From: Promethearchaeota archaeon
GTDB lineage: Archaea > Asgardarchaeota > Lokiarchaeia > Helarchaeales > RDOG01
DNA length: 64,000 nucleotides
Direction: 5' to 3'
NCBI GenBank assembly: GCA_011365055.1
Contig: RDOG01000002.1
Span: 186,001 to 250,000, forward strand
Part shown: piece after piece, positions 8,622 through 17,161 of the stretch
How the letters are laid out: every line of letters begins with the position of its first letter
Numbering within the stretch: position 1 is the stretch's first letter
Program-made: the position numbers and the translations under genes
The notes under the pieces: generated by a model
Database searches by the model: none
Seen by the model: the letters and a program-made list of their open reading frames with translations, nothing else
What the model was told of the DNA's origin: nothing

Positions 8622-9095
8622 ATGGCCATAAAAATTGATGATGATTACATAACATTGTTAAATAAAGCAGTTACCATGGAAATTACAGCAATTATTCAAT
8701 ATATGACTCAACATAGTAAAGCATCTAAGATAGAACTTCAAAAGAAACTTTCCGATTTAGAAGTAATAACTGCAAAAAATATTTATTCTGTTATTGGTGG
8801 AAAACTTAAGGTGACTGCACTTCAAGAAATGAAACATGCTGAAGTGATTGCCGAAAGAATTTACGTTATTGGAGGAGAAGCAACAGCAACAGCACTTCCT
8901 CCCGTAATTGGAGATTCGATTGAAGATTTTTTAATAAATGATCTCAAAGCTGAATCGGATACCATGGAACTTTATAGAAAGATAATTAAAGTCGCAACGG
9001 AACGGGGAGATATTACCACAAAAAAATTGTTTGAAGACATTTACATGGCAGAAGAGGAACATTATTGGATGTTTGATGAATATAAAAAAGATTAA
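8622..9095 (+). CDS. ferritin-like / bacterioferritin-family protein, tandem paralogue
   Basis: 157 residues, strongly similar to the preceding gene over the whole length (shared NKAV..EI...IQYM.QHSK start, GGEAT loop and closing MAEEEHY). Diiron-type ligands appear in QEMKHAE and AEEEH. The helix-1 ligand position is TMEITAIIQY, so the Glu is kept. A GGAGGACTAGAGG stretch lies before the ATG. An 11-T run about ten bases after the stop probably ends transcription of the pair. Confidence 0.85.
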   Translation: MAIKIDDDYITLLNKAVTMEITAIIQYMTQHSKASKIELQKKLSDLEVITAKNIYSVIGGKLKVTALQEMKHAEVIAERIYVIGGEATATALPPVIGDSIEDFLINDLKAESDTMELYRKIIKVATERGDITTKKLFEDIYMAEEEHYWMFDEYKKD

Positions 9096-9104
9096 ATTTC
9101 AATC

Positions 9105-9115
9105 TTTTTTTTTTT
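9105..9115 (+). terminator. oligo-T terminator after the ferritin pair
   Basis: An unbroken run of eleven T begins ten bases after the ferritin stop codon. Archaeal termination typically occurs at such T-rich tracts without a needed hairpin. No stem-loop is seen here. Confidence 0.45.
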
Positions 9116-9369
9116 GATACAAAGATGAAAATATATATTAATAAAATACCTTAAATTTACTCAATTTTTAATTTCATCTTTAATCTTTTCAATTTTTTTA
9201 TCACTTTCTTTAAAAATTTACTTTACTTTTGAATAAGACAAATTAAATATTTGATTAATTAATACGATAAAAAAATTTAAAAAAAACATTTATTAAAGCA
9301 TTATTAAACCAAGTTTTACTAATTTTTATCACTTTTTTGGTAATTAAAATAATTTGAAGATGCATAGAA

Positions 9370-10485
9370 ATGGAAGAAAAGAATCTAGATATATATAAAG
9401 AACTTGCACTTCATTTGGATAAAATGCCAATTGGATATCCTCCTACTGATTCTGGTGTGGAAATTCGGATATTAAAAAGGTTATTTACCCCTGAGGATGC
9501 AGAAATCGCATTGAAATTAGATTTTATACCAAAACCGTTAAAGAAAATATATCGAGGATTTAAGAAAAAAGGTTGGAATATAGAGGAGCTTGAATCTAAA
9601 TTAGATAAAATGTATGAGAAAGGAATAATCAACTATAGTAAAAAAAAGGAAGGAGATCAATACGTAAAATATTATTCAAATGCCATGCTCATTATTGGAA
9701 TGTTTGAATATCAATTAAATCGGCTAAGTAAAGAATTTATAGAAGATATAAATCAATATATTGAAGAATCTTTTATGGAAGAGTGCAATCAGTCTGGTAT
9801 ACCACAATTGCGAACAATACCAATTGAACAGAGTATTGAAAATGAAGTTAATGTAGCAAAATATGATTTAATAAGAGATATTATCGAGAATAATGGCGAT
9901 TCAATAGCTGTAGCTGAGTGTATTTGCAGAAAGTCAATGGATATCCTTGGAGAGCCTTGTAAAAAAACCGATATGCGAAAAGTTTGCTTTTCATTCAGAG
10001 CTGCTGCTGAAGCTTATGTAGACAAAGGCTTGGCGGAATTTATAACCAAAGATGAAGCTCTTGACATTTTTAGAAAAGTCGAAGAAGCTGGATTAGTTAT
10101 TCAACCGGGGAATTCGATGCGACCAATGTGTATTTGTTGTTGCTGTGATTGTTGTTGTCACGTGTTATACAATCAAAATAAACTTGAAAAACCTGCTCAG
10201 TTTTTTGCAACAAATTTTTGTGCTAAAGTTAATTCGGAATTGTGTGCAGGTTGTGGTATTTGTAAGGATCGATGCAATATGTACGCAATTTCTATTATTG
10301 AGAATATTTCTGTTGTAAATCTCAATCGATGTATCGGATGCGGAGTGTGTATTCCAACGTGTCCAAATAACGCAATAAAACTACAAAAAAAGGAGGATGA
10401 AATTGTACCCCCAAAAAATACAGCTGCTACTTACTTAGCAATTATGGATAAAAAAGCAGAAAAAGCTAGAGCTCAAAAATCTTAA
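9370..10485 (+). CDS. ferredoxin-like protein with extra cysteine cluster
   Basis: 371 residues. The first ~170 are mixed helical, with a winged-helix-like KMYEKGIINY segment. In the middle is AVAECICRKSMDILGEPCKK, then a very dense cluster CICCCCDCCCH near residues 254-264. The C-terminus carries two normal [4Fe-4S] ferredoxin motifs (CAGCGICKDRC and CIGCGVCIPTC). The architecture resembles uncharacterised 4Fe-4S proteins found in anaerobes, whose function I do not know. It is convergent with iorB, with stops touching. The Cys-rich block could hold an additional Fe-S or metal centre. Confidence 0.75.
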   Translation: MEEKNLDIYKELALHLDKMPIGYPPTDSGVEIRILKRLFTPEDAEIALKLDFIPKPLKKIYRGFKKKGWNIEELESKLDKMYEKGIINYSKKKEGDQYVKYYSNAMLIIGMFEYQLNRLSKEFIEDINQYIEESFMEECNQSGIPQLRTIPIEQSIENEVNVAKYDLIRDIIENNGDSIAVAECICRKSMDILGEPCKKTDMRKVCFSFRAAAEAYVDKGLAEFITKDEALDIFRKVEEAGLVIQPGNSMRPMCICCCCDCCCHVLYNQNKLEKPAQFFATNFCAKVNSELCAGCGICKDRCNMYAISIIENISVVNLNRCIGCGVCIPTCPNNAIKLQKKEDEIVPPKNTAATYLAIMDKKAEKARAQKS

Positions 10486-11088
10486 TTATTTTATTTGGTC
10501 AAATCCTATTTTTAATGCTTTTAAATTTGCATCTATTGCTTTATTTGGTACAACTTGCGGAATGACGTTTTTTATTTGATCTAACGAAATGGGAAACCCA
10601 TCAATTTTGGCTAATGCACCCAGAAGCACAACGTTTGAAGTTAATGGATTTCCAGCTTTTTTTGCCAAATCCAATGCTTCAATCAGGTAAATGTTATTTG
10701 AAACTTTTTTTAATTGAGAAATAATATCGTTAACGTTTATGTAAGGTAGATCAGGTTGTTTCACACGCTCATAAGTTTCTTGAACTGGATGCCATATATA
10801 ATTATTAAGGATTACGATTCCACCTTTTTTTAAATATTCAATATTTCGAAGTGCTTCTATTGCTTCCATTGCCACCAATACATCTGCTTCGCCGTATGGA
10901 ATTAATGGTGAGTAGACCTTTTCACCTACTCTGATATGTGTGTAAATTGATCCAGACCGTTGGGCTAATCCATGAGTTTCCGCCGTTTTAATCATAAGAT
11001 CACTATTAGCACATGCCAAACCAATGACATTGGAGAGTAACATTAATCCTTGCCCTCCAACGCCACAAGTCATAATGTTATAGGTCAT
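10486..11088 (-). CDS. iorB: indolepyruvate ferredoxin oxidoreductase, beta subunit
   Basis: 200 residues with the POR/KOR gamma-type N-terminus (CGVGGQGLMLLSNVIG) and ETHGLAQRSGSI, which fit IorB. The heterodimer oxidises aryl-2-oxo acids (indolepyruvate, phenylpyruvate) to aryl-acyl-CoA, reducing ferredoxin. The start ATG has GGGAGG at six bases and lies 11 bases inside the end of iorA, so the two are translationally coupled. Confidence 0.92.
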   Translation of the reverse strand: MTYNIMTCGVGGQGLMLLSNVIGLACANSDLMIKTAETHGLAQRSGSIYTHIRVGEKVYSPLIPYGEADVLVAMEAIEALRNIEYLKKGGIVILNNYIWHPVQETYERVKQPDLPYINVNDIISQLKKVSNNIYLIEALDLAKKAGNPLTSNVVLLGALAKIDGFPISLDQIKNVIPQVVPNKAIDANLKALKIGFDQIK

Positions 11089-13066
11089 GTGGAACCTCCC
11101 TTGATTCTTGATATGGTCGTATCACATCCTTATCTGAACGTGCTTCGTGATTGGTATATGGACATATTATAGAACAGACACCACACCCATCACACAGTTC
11201 AGAAGAAATATATGAAGAAAATCCTTTCCATGTCTTACCTTTTTCATCAGTATATTCTTTCAATTCCGTATCCATGGAGATAGCGGGGCAATAAAATTCT
11301 TTCATACATGTATGACACTTTCTGCATACATCCTGATGCACCTGAAATGGAAGGATCTTTTCACCTCGTTTTCTTTTGTTTCGATCATTCCATAACGCAC
11401 AGGGACCATTAGAAATGATAATAACAGGACCTGATTGCTGAAGAGCTTCTTTCATTGTGGCAAGAGATTTTTTCGTTTCAAAGGTATTAACGTTAAAAAT
11501 TTTTTCAAATCCCATTCCACGAAGAACACTTTCGATATCAATTCGATTTTTTTGCTTCCCACTAGGACCATATCCAGTTCCAGGGTTGGGTTGTTGCCCA
11601 GTCATTGCCGTAACTGAGTTATTTAAAACTAAGACTGTTAAATTTTCATTATTATTAATAATGTTTATCATTCCGGGCAGCCCAGCATGGAAAAACGTGC
11701 TGTCTCCAATAACTGAAATAACCTTCTCATCAGAGGACAGTTGAACGCCACATCCAACCCCTAAACATGAACCCATGTCTAAAAGTAAATCATCAGCATG
11801 AATTTTGGGATAAATCATAGCATTTAATAATAGCATTGAATAGCATCCAATATCATTCATGAGGGCAAGTTTGCTTTCTTTTCCTGCAAGTGCTTTTTGT
11901 AACGCCCAGAATGTAGCTCTATGAGGGCATCCAGGACAAAAAACAGGAATTCTAACCGGTAAAATTTTTTTCAGGTTCTCAGCAGTTGATAAAATTGAAT
12001 TGTAATCAATATCAGTCTTAGATTTAAAGATATTTTTACATACTTCGTAAATTATGGGAATATTATATTCAAAAGCTTCACTAAAATGTCCAGACTCCTT
12101 TCCAATAATTTCAACCTCTGAATTTACCTCTTTAGCTAGTGCCTTTACATTCAATTCGAGATATGGAGATAATTCCTCAACAATTATTAATTGTTGTTTA
12201 CTTTGAATGAATTCTTTTATTTTCTTTTTAGGAAGTGGAAATGTCGTTCCAATCTTGAGGATAGATGGTATAACATTTAATTTTTCACAAACTTCAAGAA
12301 CATAATTATATGAAATTCCAGATACGATTATTCCAATATTGGAGTCTCCTTGAATTATTTGATTATATGATGATTTTTCAAATTCATCTTGAATTTTTTT
12401 AGTCCGTTCTAATATTTTTAATTTTAATTCTCTTGCTTTCGATCCCACAGTAGAATATTTTTGATCAAAATTACGAAAACCGGATGTTTTAAATGGAGTT
12501 CTATTAAGCGGTTCCAAGGGAACGATGGTTGATTGATGATTGATTCGGGTCGTTGTTCTTATTAAAACGATTGTCTTATATTTTTCGGATATCTTGAAGG
12601 CATCTTTTACCATATTTTTTGCTTCTACAGGATTAGTAGGTTCCAACATTGGCACGTATGCACTTGGTCCAAAAAATCTTCCATCTTCCTCACTTTGGGA
12701 GGAATGACAATATGGATCATCAGCAAAAATTAAAACACATCCTTTATTAATTCCTGTATATCCCAAACTAAAGAAAGCATCTGATGCTACATTAAGACCC
12801 ACGCTTTTCATTGCTGTAAGAGAACGTTGTCCAGCCATGGATGCTCCAGCCACTAATTCGAGAGCAACTTTTTCATTTGGTGTGACCTCCATTTTAATCT
12901 CCATTTCCTCGGAAATTTCAAAAAAAGTATCTAGAATTTCTGAAACTGGAGATCCCGGATAAAAAGCTACAATTTTAACGTCCGATTCTAACGCACCCCG
13001 AACAATGGCTTCATTACAAAACAGAAAAGCTTTGGTTTTATCTATACTTATTACATCTTTAATCAA
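11078..13066 (-). CDS. iorA: indolepyruvate ferredoxin oxidoreductase, alpha subunit
   Basis: 662 residues in IorA order. The N-terminal pyrimidine-binding domain has FYPGSPVSEI and the TPP-activating Glu in TPNEKVALELVAGAS. A transketolase C-like domain follows, then the TPP/Mg domain (GDSTFFHAGLPG, NNSVTAMTG). The C-terminal ferredoxin domain has two motifs (CRKCHTC and CDGCGVCSIICP). The first C-terminal motif departs from the canonical CxxCxxCxxxC (CRKCHTCMKEFYC), which is common in IorA. The ACD alpha protein upstream could convert its aryl-acyl-CoA products to acids with ATP formation. TTG start after GGAG. Confidence 0.93.
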   Translation of the reverse strand: MIKDVISIDKTKAFLFCNEAIVRGALESDVKIVAFYPGSPVSEILDTFFEISEEMEIKMEVTPNEKVALELVAGASMAGQRSLTAMKSVGLNVASDAFFSLGYTGINKGCVLIFADDPYCHSSQSEEDGRFFGPSAYVPMLEPTNPVEAKNMVKDAFKISEKYKTIVLIRTTTRINHQSTIVPLEPLNRTPFKTSGFRNFDQKYSTVGSKARELKLKILERTKKIQDEFEKSSYNQIIQGDSNIGIIVSGISYNYVLEVCEKLNVIPSILKIGTTFPLPKKKIKEFIQSKQQLIIVEELSPYLELNVKALAKEVNSEVEIIGKESGHFSEAFEYNIPIIYEVCKNIFKSKTDIDYNSILSTAENLKKILPVRIPVFCPGCPHRATFWALQKALAGKESKLALMNDIGCYSMLLLNAMIYPKIHADDLLLDMGSCLGVGCGVQLSSDEKVISVIGDSTFFHAGLPGMINIINNNENLTVLVLNNSVTAMTGQQPNPGTGYGPSGKQKNRIDIESVLRGMGFEKIFNVNTFETKKSLATMKEALQQSGPVIIISNGPCALWNDRNKRKRGEKILPFQVHQDVCRKCHTCMKEFYCPAISMDTELKEYTDEKGKTWKGFSSYISSELCDGCGVCSIICPYTNHEARSDKDVIRPYQESREVPHDL

Positions 13067-13194
13067 ACTTCTCCACCCTAAATTATCATAAAATTAATTA
13101 GATGTTAATGGTATGAAAATAATTCTTCTTATATCTATGGAAAATACATTAGAATTCGATATTTTTTAAAAATAAAAGATATAATACGCAGAAA

Positions 13195-13476
13195 TCATGA
13201 TAAAAAAATCTTTTTAGAACGTTTTTCATTAAGTCCCTTAATATCAAAAAATTCTTTATGCATCCATTTTCCATCAACGTTAACAACTGGAGTTAACACG
13301 ATGCATTTCTCATCATCACAAAAATTCTTTAACACATACTCAGAAGCCAATAATTCTTTGATAGTTTCTGGTTCATTGATGTCTTTTTCAATGAAAAAAA
13401 TATTATTTCTTTTTAAAAATGATTTTAATTCTTCACATCGGTCACAATGTTCTTTAGTATAAACAATAACATCCAA
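13195..13476 (-). CDS. glutaredoxin-like thiol-redox protein
   Basis: 93 residues. A first beta strand (DVIVYTKEHCDRCEELKSFL, trimmed here) ends in a CxxC active site, with a central TPVVNVDGKW that supplies the cis-Pro of the thioredoxin fold. The insert FCDDEKC holds two further Cys. The TTG start at 13476 has GAGG eight bases upstream. The in-frame extension to 13626 crosses the rubredoxin gene in another frame and is not real. It follows the rubredoxin gene by 40 bases. Confidence 0.75.
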   Translation of the reverse strand: MDVIVYTKEHCDRCEELKSFLKRNNIFFIEKDINEPETIKELLASEYVLKNFCDDEKCIVLTPVVNVDGKWMHKEFFDIKGLNEKRSKKIFLS

Positions 13477-13516
13477 ATTTATTGCCTCATAAAATAAAAA
13501 AGAAAAAGATATTTGA

Positions 13517-13651
13517 TTACACTTTCTCGAATTCTGATTTCGGCGCTCCGCACATGGGACATTCCCAGTCGTCTGGAAGGTCAGCGAATTTTGTTCCTTC
13601 TTTTTCCTCATCATAAATATAACCACATACGAGACATTTATACTTAGCCAT
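13517..13651 (-). CDS. rubredoxin (44 residues)
   Basis: A gene read directly from the sequence. It starts [16 protein letters not shown], then passes through [18 protein letters not shown]. The two CxxC(G) pairs are at residues 6-9 and 31-34. It is shorter than the usual ~53 residues because the loop between the iron knuckles is reduced. Rubredoxins carry one Fe for single-electron transfer, and here could serve rubrerythrin or the flavodiiron protein. A GAGGTGA element precedes the ATG. Confidence 0.88.
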   Translation of the reverse strand: MAKYKCLVCGYIYDEEKEGTKFADLPDDWECPMCGAPKSEFEKV

Positions 13652-13714
13652 GATACTTCACCTCATCTTATTTTAATAAATTAAACCTAGGATTAGCTTT
13701 TAAATTTATAACTT

Positions 13715-13757
13715 CTTGCCAAGTCTGCAACGGTAGCAGAACGTGAGACTTGCTTGA
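13715..13757. ncRNA. GC-rich inverted-repeat segment, possible structured RNA
   Basis: Within the AT-rich gap upstream of rubredoxin is a locally GC-richer block. AAGTCT (13721-13726) pairs with AGACTT (13746-13751), and an alternative inner pair CTGC/GCAG encloses AACGGTA. It could be a small RNA or a regulatory leader element. Only the base pairing is seen. Confidence 0.25.
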
Positions 13758-13867
13758 AGCTTTTGGTCACCTTTTAAAGTCATAGTAGTATGAAAACTTC
13801 TTCTTAAAAAATATTGAGATTTTTAAAAATTGTATTATTGAAAACTAAGGATTAAAAAATAGAGAGT

Positions 13868-14416
13868 TTATTGAATGTTATTTTGGTTTTGATCGAAAAA
13901 AGCTTTAAATTTCTTGCCATTACTAACATACATGGTTGATCCCATTGTAATTTGACGAGCAATTTTCTTTTCATTTTCATAGATTTTTAGTTCTTCAGCA
14001 GGTATTCCACCATACAATACTAGAGATTTACAAATTGTCCTTTCCGTAACAACTGAACCTGCAGCAATCACACAATTGCTATTAATTTTGGTATGTGTCA
14101 AAATAGTTGCATTTATTCCAATTAACACGTTATTTCCGATTTCCGTGGGTCCATGTACCATACAATTATGCCCTAAAATGCAGTTTTCACCAATTTTCGC
14201 AACACTATTTGGTTCAGCATGAATAGTACAATTATCTTGAACAGAGGTATTCTTTCCTATTTTAATTGAGCCCCAGTCAGCACGCAAGACGGCAGAAAAC
14301 CAAATATTTGCACCTTCTTGAATTTCAATATCACCAATAATTACGGCATTCGGAGCAACAAATGCAGTTGGATCAATTTTTGGTTCTTTATCATTAAAGG
14401 GGGATTTTAATATCAT
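13868..14416 (-). CDS. gamma-carbonic-anhydrase-like left-handed beta-helix protein
   Basis: 182 residues with hexapeptide repeats across residues 10-150 (FVAPNAVIIGDIEIQEGANI, then NCTIHAEP, CILGHNCMVHGP, ILTHTKI), the signature of a left-handed beta-helix. His in TIHAEP, LGHNCMVHG and THTK match the three zinc ligands of gamma-class carbonic anhydrases. Many relatives are of unknown substrate, so activity is not proven. It stands alone between redox genes and the ArsA-like gene. Confidence 0.85.
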   Translation of the reverse strand: MILKSPFNDKEPKIDPTAFVAPNAVIIGDIEIQEGANIWFSAVLRADWGSIKIGKNTSVQDNCTIHAEPNSVAKIGENCILGHNCMVHGPTEIGNNVLIGINATILTHTKINSNCVIAAGSVVTERTICKSLVLYGGIPAEELKIYENEKKIARQITMGSTMYVSNGKKFKAFFDQNQNNIQ

Positions 14417-14570
14417 TCTACTTCAATTCCTTGATTATTCCATTAAATTAAAGATCTAGAAGAAGAGAATTTAGTTGAAGTAAATTTTATTTGAATTTCA
14501 TATTAGAATTTAAAAGATATATTGGAAGCTTTGTTGAAATTTACCAAATAAATTTCCTTTAATAAGCTTA

Positions 14571-15815
14571 TCAATCAATTGGAACACTATATCCATTCTC
14601 TTCTTCAGGATTGCTCATAATAATGGTTAATTTTTTGGCTTCAAATGCCGCTTTTTTTATTTTCATATTCATTGCATAATTAGGTAGTAAAATAATTCTT
14701 TTATTTTCTCCAATGGTTATGATTAATTCTTCGCCTTGTTTTTTGAGAGTTGTTTTACCTTCTCGAGCAAAAGGAATTTCAAGTTCTAATGTTAAATTAC
14801 CGTATTCATCCACCACGAACTCTAAAGCTTGTTTTTTAGTATAAATTTCTGTTGGATCACCTTTTTTTCCATACATGTCATCTGCAATCCGCTTTAATAA
14901 CTCAAATCCAATGACTTCTTCTTCCATTAACCGACTTTTCATTACTTTCAAGGGATGGAAACTATTTTCGATTCGTTTCATATATTCTTTTTGTGAATCC
15001 ATCCATTTATCAAAATATTTTCCCATGTCAGATTCGTAGGAAGGATCTAATACTCCAGGAAGAACTTTATTCACGACTATTCCATCTACTAAAAGTCCAT
15101 ATAAACTCATAAACGTGAGTGCTCGTTCGGATTCTTGGATGGGCATTTTTTCCAAGTTTGTAACAATCCTACACGTGGTTTTAGCTTCATTTAAAATATC
15201 ATACATAGATTTGATTTTTCGATCAATTTCTCGTAATTGCTCAAAAAATTCAGCTGTTGGAAGCGGAGTACTTGTTGCTTGTTCCATTGCGCCGCCAATA
15301 CCTGTTTGTTGAAAGAGTTTAGCTATACCGCTACCGATTTTAGTAAAAGTTTTTCCGTATACGCTGAAAATTTGTGGCATTGCTAGCAATCGGAATGTAT
15401 GACCTGTGGGAGCAGTATCAAGAACAATCACATCATAATCCTCAATGTAATCTTGAAGTTTTAATATAGAAAATAGCTCGTCAGTACCAGGAATAGCAGC
15501 CATTTCAGAAGCTGCTTGAACGTCAATGCCTCTACTTTCAAATAATTTGATCATGTAATCTCGAATATTGCCATATTGATTATTTACTTCTGTTTGGATG
15601 TCAATTTCAAGCCCATATAAATTCTTTTTTAATTCCTTTGGTTCTTTAATGCCTAATTTTGTATTCATCGATTCAGATAGTGCTTGAGCAGGATCACTTG
15701 ACATAACGAGTGTTTTTTTACCCAATTCTGAAGTTCTATAGGCTGTTGCGGCTGCGCAGGTAGTCTTACCCACGCCACCTTTGCCAGTAAAAATGATTAA
15801 TCTAGTTGATACCAT
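14571..15815 (-). CDS. ArsA/Get3-like ATPase with C-terminal alpha-crystallin-like domain
   Basis: 414 residues. The deviant Walker A GKGGVGKTTCAAATA lies near residue 11, with SSDPAQALSE (switch I) and DTAPTGHTFRLL (switch II) as in ArsA and Get3/TRC40. The last ~90 residues (LELEIPFAREGKTT, ELIITIGENKR) form the Hsp20-like domain seen in many archaeal ArsA proteins. Such ATPases deliver tail-anchored proteins or help pump arsenite. The CxxC of Get3 is not obvious. It follows the enoyl-CoA hydratase gene by a few bases with its SD (GGGAAA) in the preceding stop region. Confidence 0.88.
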   Translation of the reverse strand: MVSTRLIIFTGKGGVGKTTCAAATAYRTSELGKKTLVMSSDPAQALSESMNTKLGIKEPKELKKNLYGLEIDIQTEVNNQYGNIRDYMIKLFESRGIDVQAASEMAAIPGTDELFSILKLQDYIEDYDVIVLDTAPTGHTFRLLAMPQIFSVYGKTFTKIGSGIAKLFQQTGIGGAMEQATSTPLPTAEFFEQLREIDRKIKSMYDILNEAKTTCRIVTNLEKMPIQESERALTFMSLYGLLVDGIVVNKVLPGVLDPSYESDMGKYFDKWMDSQKEYMKRIENSFHPLKVMKSRLMEEEVIGFELLKRIADDMYGKKGDPTEIYTKKQALEFVVDEYGNLTLELEIPFAREGKTTLKKQGEELIITIGENKRIILLPNYAMNMKIKKAAFEAKKLTIIMSNPEEENGYSVPID

Positions 15816-15818
15816 GTT

Positions 15819-16661
15819 TTATTTCCCTTTAAAGACTGGTTCTCGTTTTTCTTTTCTAGCATTCATGGCTTCGCTGAAATCATATGTAGTTGTAGCTTTT
15901 CCTAATCCTTTATTTTCAGCATCTAATGCATTGCTTAATGCTTCAACCAAAGGTTTATGCATGGCTCTTTTTTGAAGACGTACGCCTAATCCTGCTGCTT
16001 TCGGGGGAATTAATAGCGAAGCTTTCTCCTTGCAATATGAAAGCAATTTATCATGCGGAACGACTTCATTAGCAAGACCTAAATCAACAGTTTCTTGTGC
16101 GGTTAATGTTGCACCAAAATAAAATAATTCCTTAGCTTTATGGAATCCCACTAATCTTGGAATGATATAAGTGGTTGCAAATTCTGGTAATATTCCTAAG
16201 TGCACGAATCCGAACCTAACCCATGCATATTCTGACATGTATATTAAATCAGAACAAGCAATAGCAAAAGTATATCCAGCACCAATCGCAAGTCCATTAA
16301 CTGCTGCGATAACAGGTTTATCTAGATCCCAAAATTTTAAACATGCTTTTTTTTGTGCAATATCAGCTATTTCAATTTCTTTCATTAATTCCGGATCAAT
16401 GGTTTTTAGAAAAGCCATGTTGAAGTAACCACCAGAACTAAATGCTTCCTTTTTAGGATCCGAACTATTTGGATCTTTAGCTCCTGTAATGATCATCGCT
16501 CGAGCAGTTTTATCTTTTTTCAATGCCTCAGCAGCATAATATAACTCTAAGAAAGTTACATTAGAAAGTGCATTTTTTCTTTTAGGGATGTTTAAGGTAA
16601 CGGTAACTATACCATTTTCATCCTTATCCCAAATTATATCTTTAAATTCATCTACATTCAT
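15819..16661 (-). CDS. enoyl-CoA hydratase/isomerase family protein
   Basis: 280 residues in the crotonase fold. The CoA-binding start is VTVTLNIPKRKNALS. The oxyanion region SSGGYFNMAF holds the first Gly-Gly, and the catalytic stretch is AAVNGLAIGAGYTFAIACSDLIY. The first catalytic Glu is replaced by non-acidic residues near FGFVHLGILPE, although a Glu follows in LPEFATT, so hydratase activity should be tested. The C-terminal FSEAMNARKEKREP matches hydratases. In this gene set it would hydrate enoyl-CoA from the acyl-CoA dehydrogenase. Confidence 0.85.
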   Translation of the reverse strand: MNVDEFKDIIWDKDENGIVTVTLNIPKRKNALSNVTFLELYYAAEALKKDKTARAMIITGAKDPNSSDPKKEAFSSGGYFNMAFLKTIDPELMKEIEIADIAQKKACLKFWDLDKPVIAAVNGLAIGAGYTFAIACSDLIYMSEYAWVRFGFVHLGILPEFATTYIIPRLVGFHKAKELFYFGATLTAQETVDLGLANEVVPHDKLLSYCKEKASLLIPPKAAGLGVRLQKRAMHKPLVEALSNALDAENKGLGKATTTYDFSEAMNARKEKREPVFKGK

Positions 16662-16786
16662 TAATATCCCACCATGTTTTTAGTTACATTTTTAATAATT
16701 GATAGTAAAATGTTTCGCAAATAGTCATAAAAGTGAGCATTTCATTTTGAAATAATTATTTATACAATAAATCCCATAATACTCTC

Positions 16787-17152
16787 ATGAATTTTAAAAG
16801 AATAATTTTTGGAACTATTTTCGGAGCTATTTCAGGTATAATATGTATAATTGGCACGGTCGTACTCAATACAATCCCTGTACACCTATCTTTCCCATAT
16901 AATTTCTTGTTTCTCATAGGGGGTTTACATAATCGCATCATAATGGGAATTTTAATTGGATTCGCTGGGGATTTAAAAATAGTTAAGGAACATGATGATC
17001 CACTCAATTCCGTTATTCGAGGAGTTTTAATAGGAGCCATTCTTTCAGTTGGAGGATTCTTTTATGGCGCGGGAATTTCATTTTTCTTGATGGGATTGGT
17101 ATATGGAGCATTAATCGACTTTTTAACAACGTGGTTATCCAAAGAAAAATAA
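16787..17152 (+). CDS. hypothetical four-helix membrane protein
   Basis: 121 residues with four hydrophobic stretches (about residues 5-27, 38-60, 78-98 and 98-116) separated by short Gly-rich turns, and charged tail KEK. Glycine zipper-like sequences (GTIFGAISG, GAILSVGGFFYGAG) suggest tight helix packing. No family recognised. It is divergent from the preceding enoyl-CoA hydratase and convergent with the fused GTPase gene. Confidence 0.6.
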   Translation: MNFKRIIFGTIFGAISGIICIIGTVVLNTIPVHLSFPYNFLFLIGGLHNRIIMGILIGFAGDLKIVKEHDDPLNSVIRGVLIGAILSVGGFFYGAGISFFLMGLVYGALIDFLTTWLSKEK

Positions 17153-17161
17153 ATTCTTTTT

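Noticed and set aside
13477..13626. N-terminal extension of the glutaredoxin-like protein
   Set aside because: It overlaps the 44-residue rubredoxin gene in another frame; GAGG plus TTG at 13476 fits a normal start.
15781..16428. Plus-strand ORFs over the enoyl-CoA hydratase and ArsA-like genes
   Set aside because: Both strands' family motifs belong to the minus-strand genes.
16756..17040. Minus-strand ORF over the four-helix membrane protein
   Set aside because: The plus-strand reading gives coherent membrane helices; the minus reading has no recognisable pattern.
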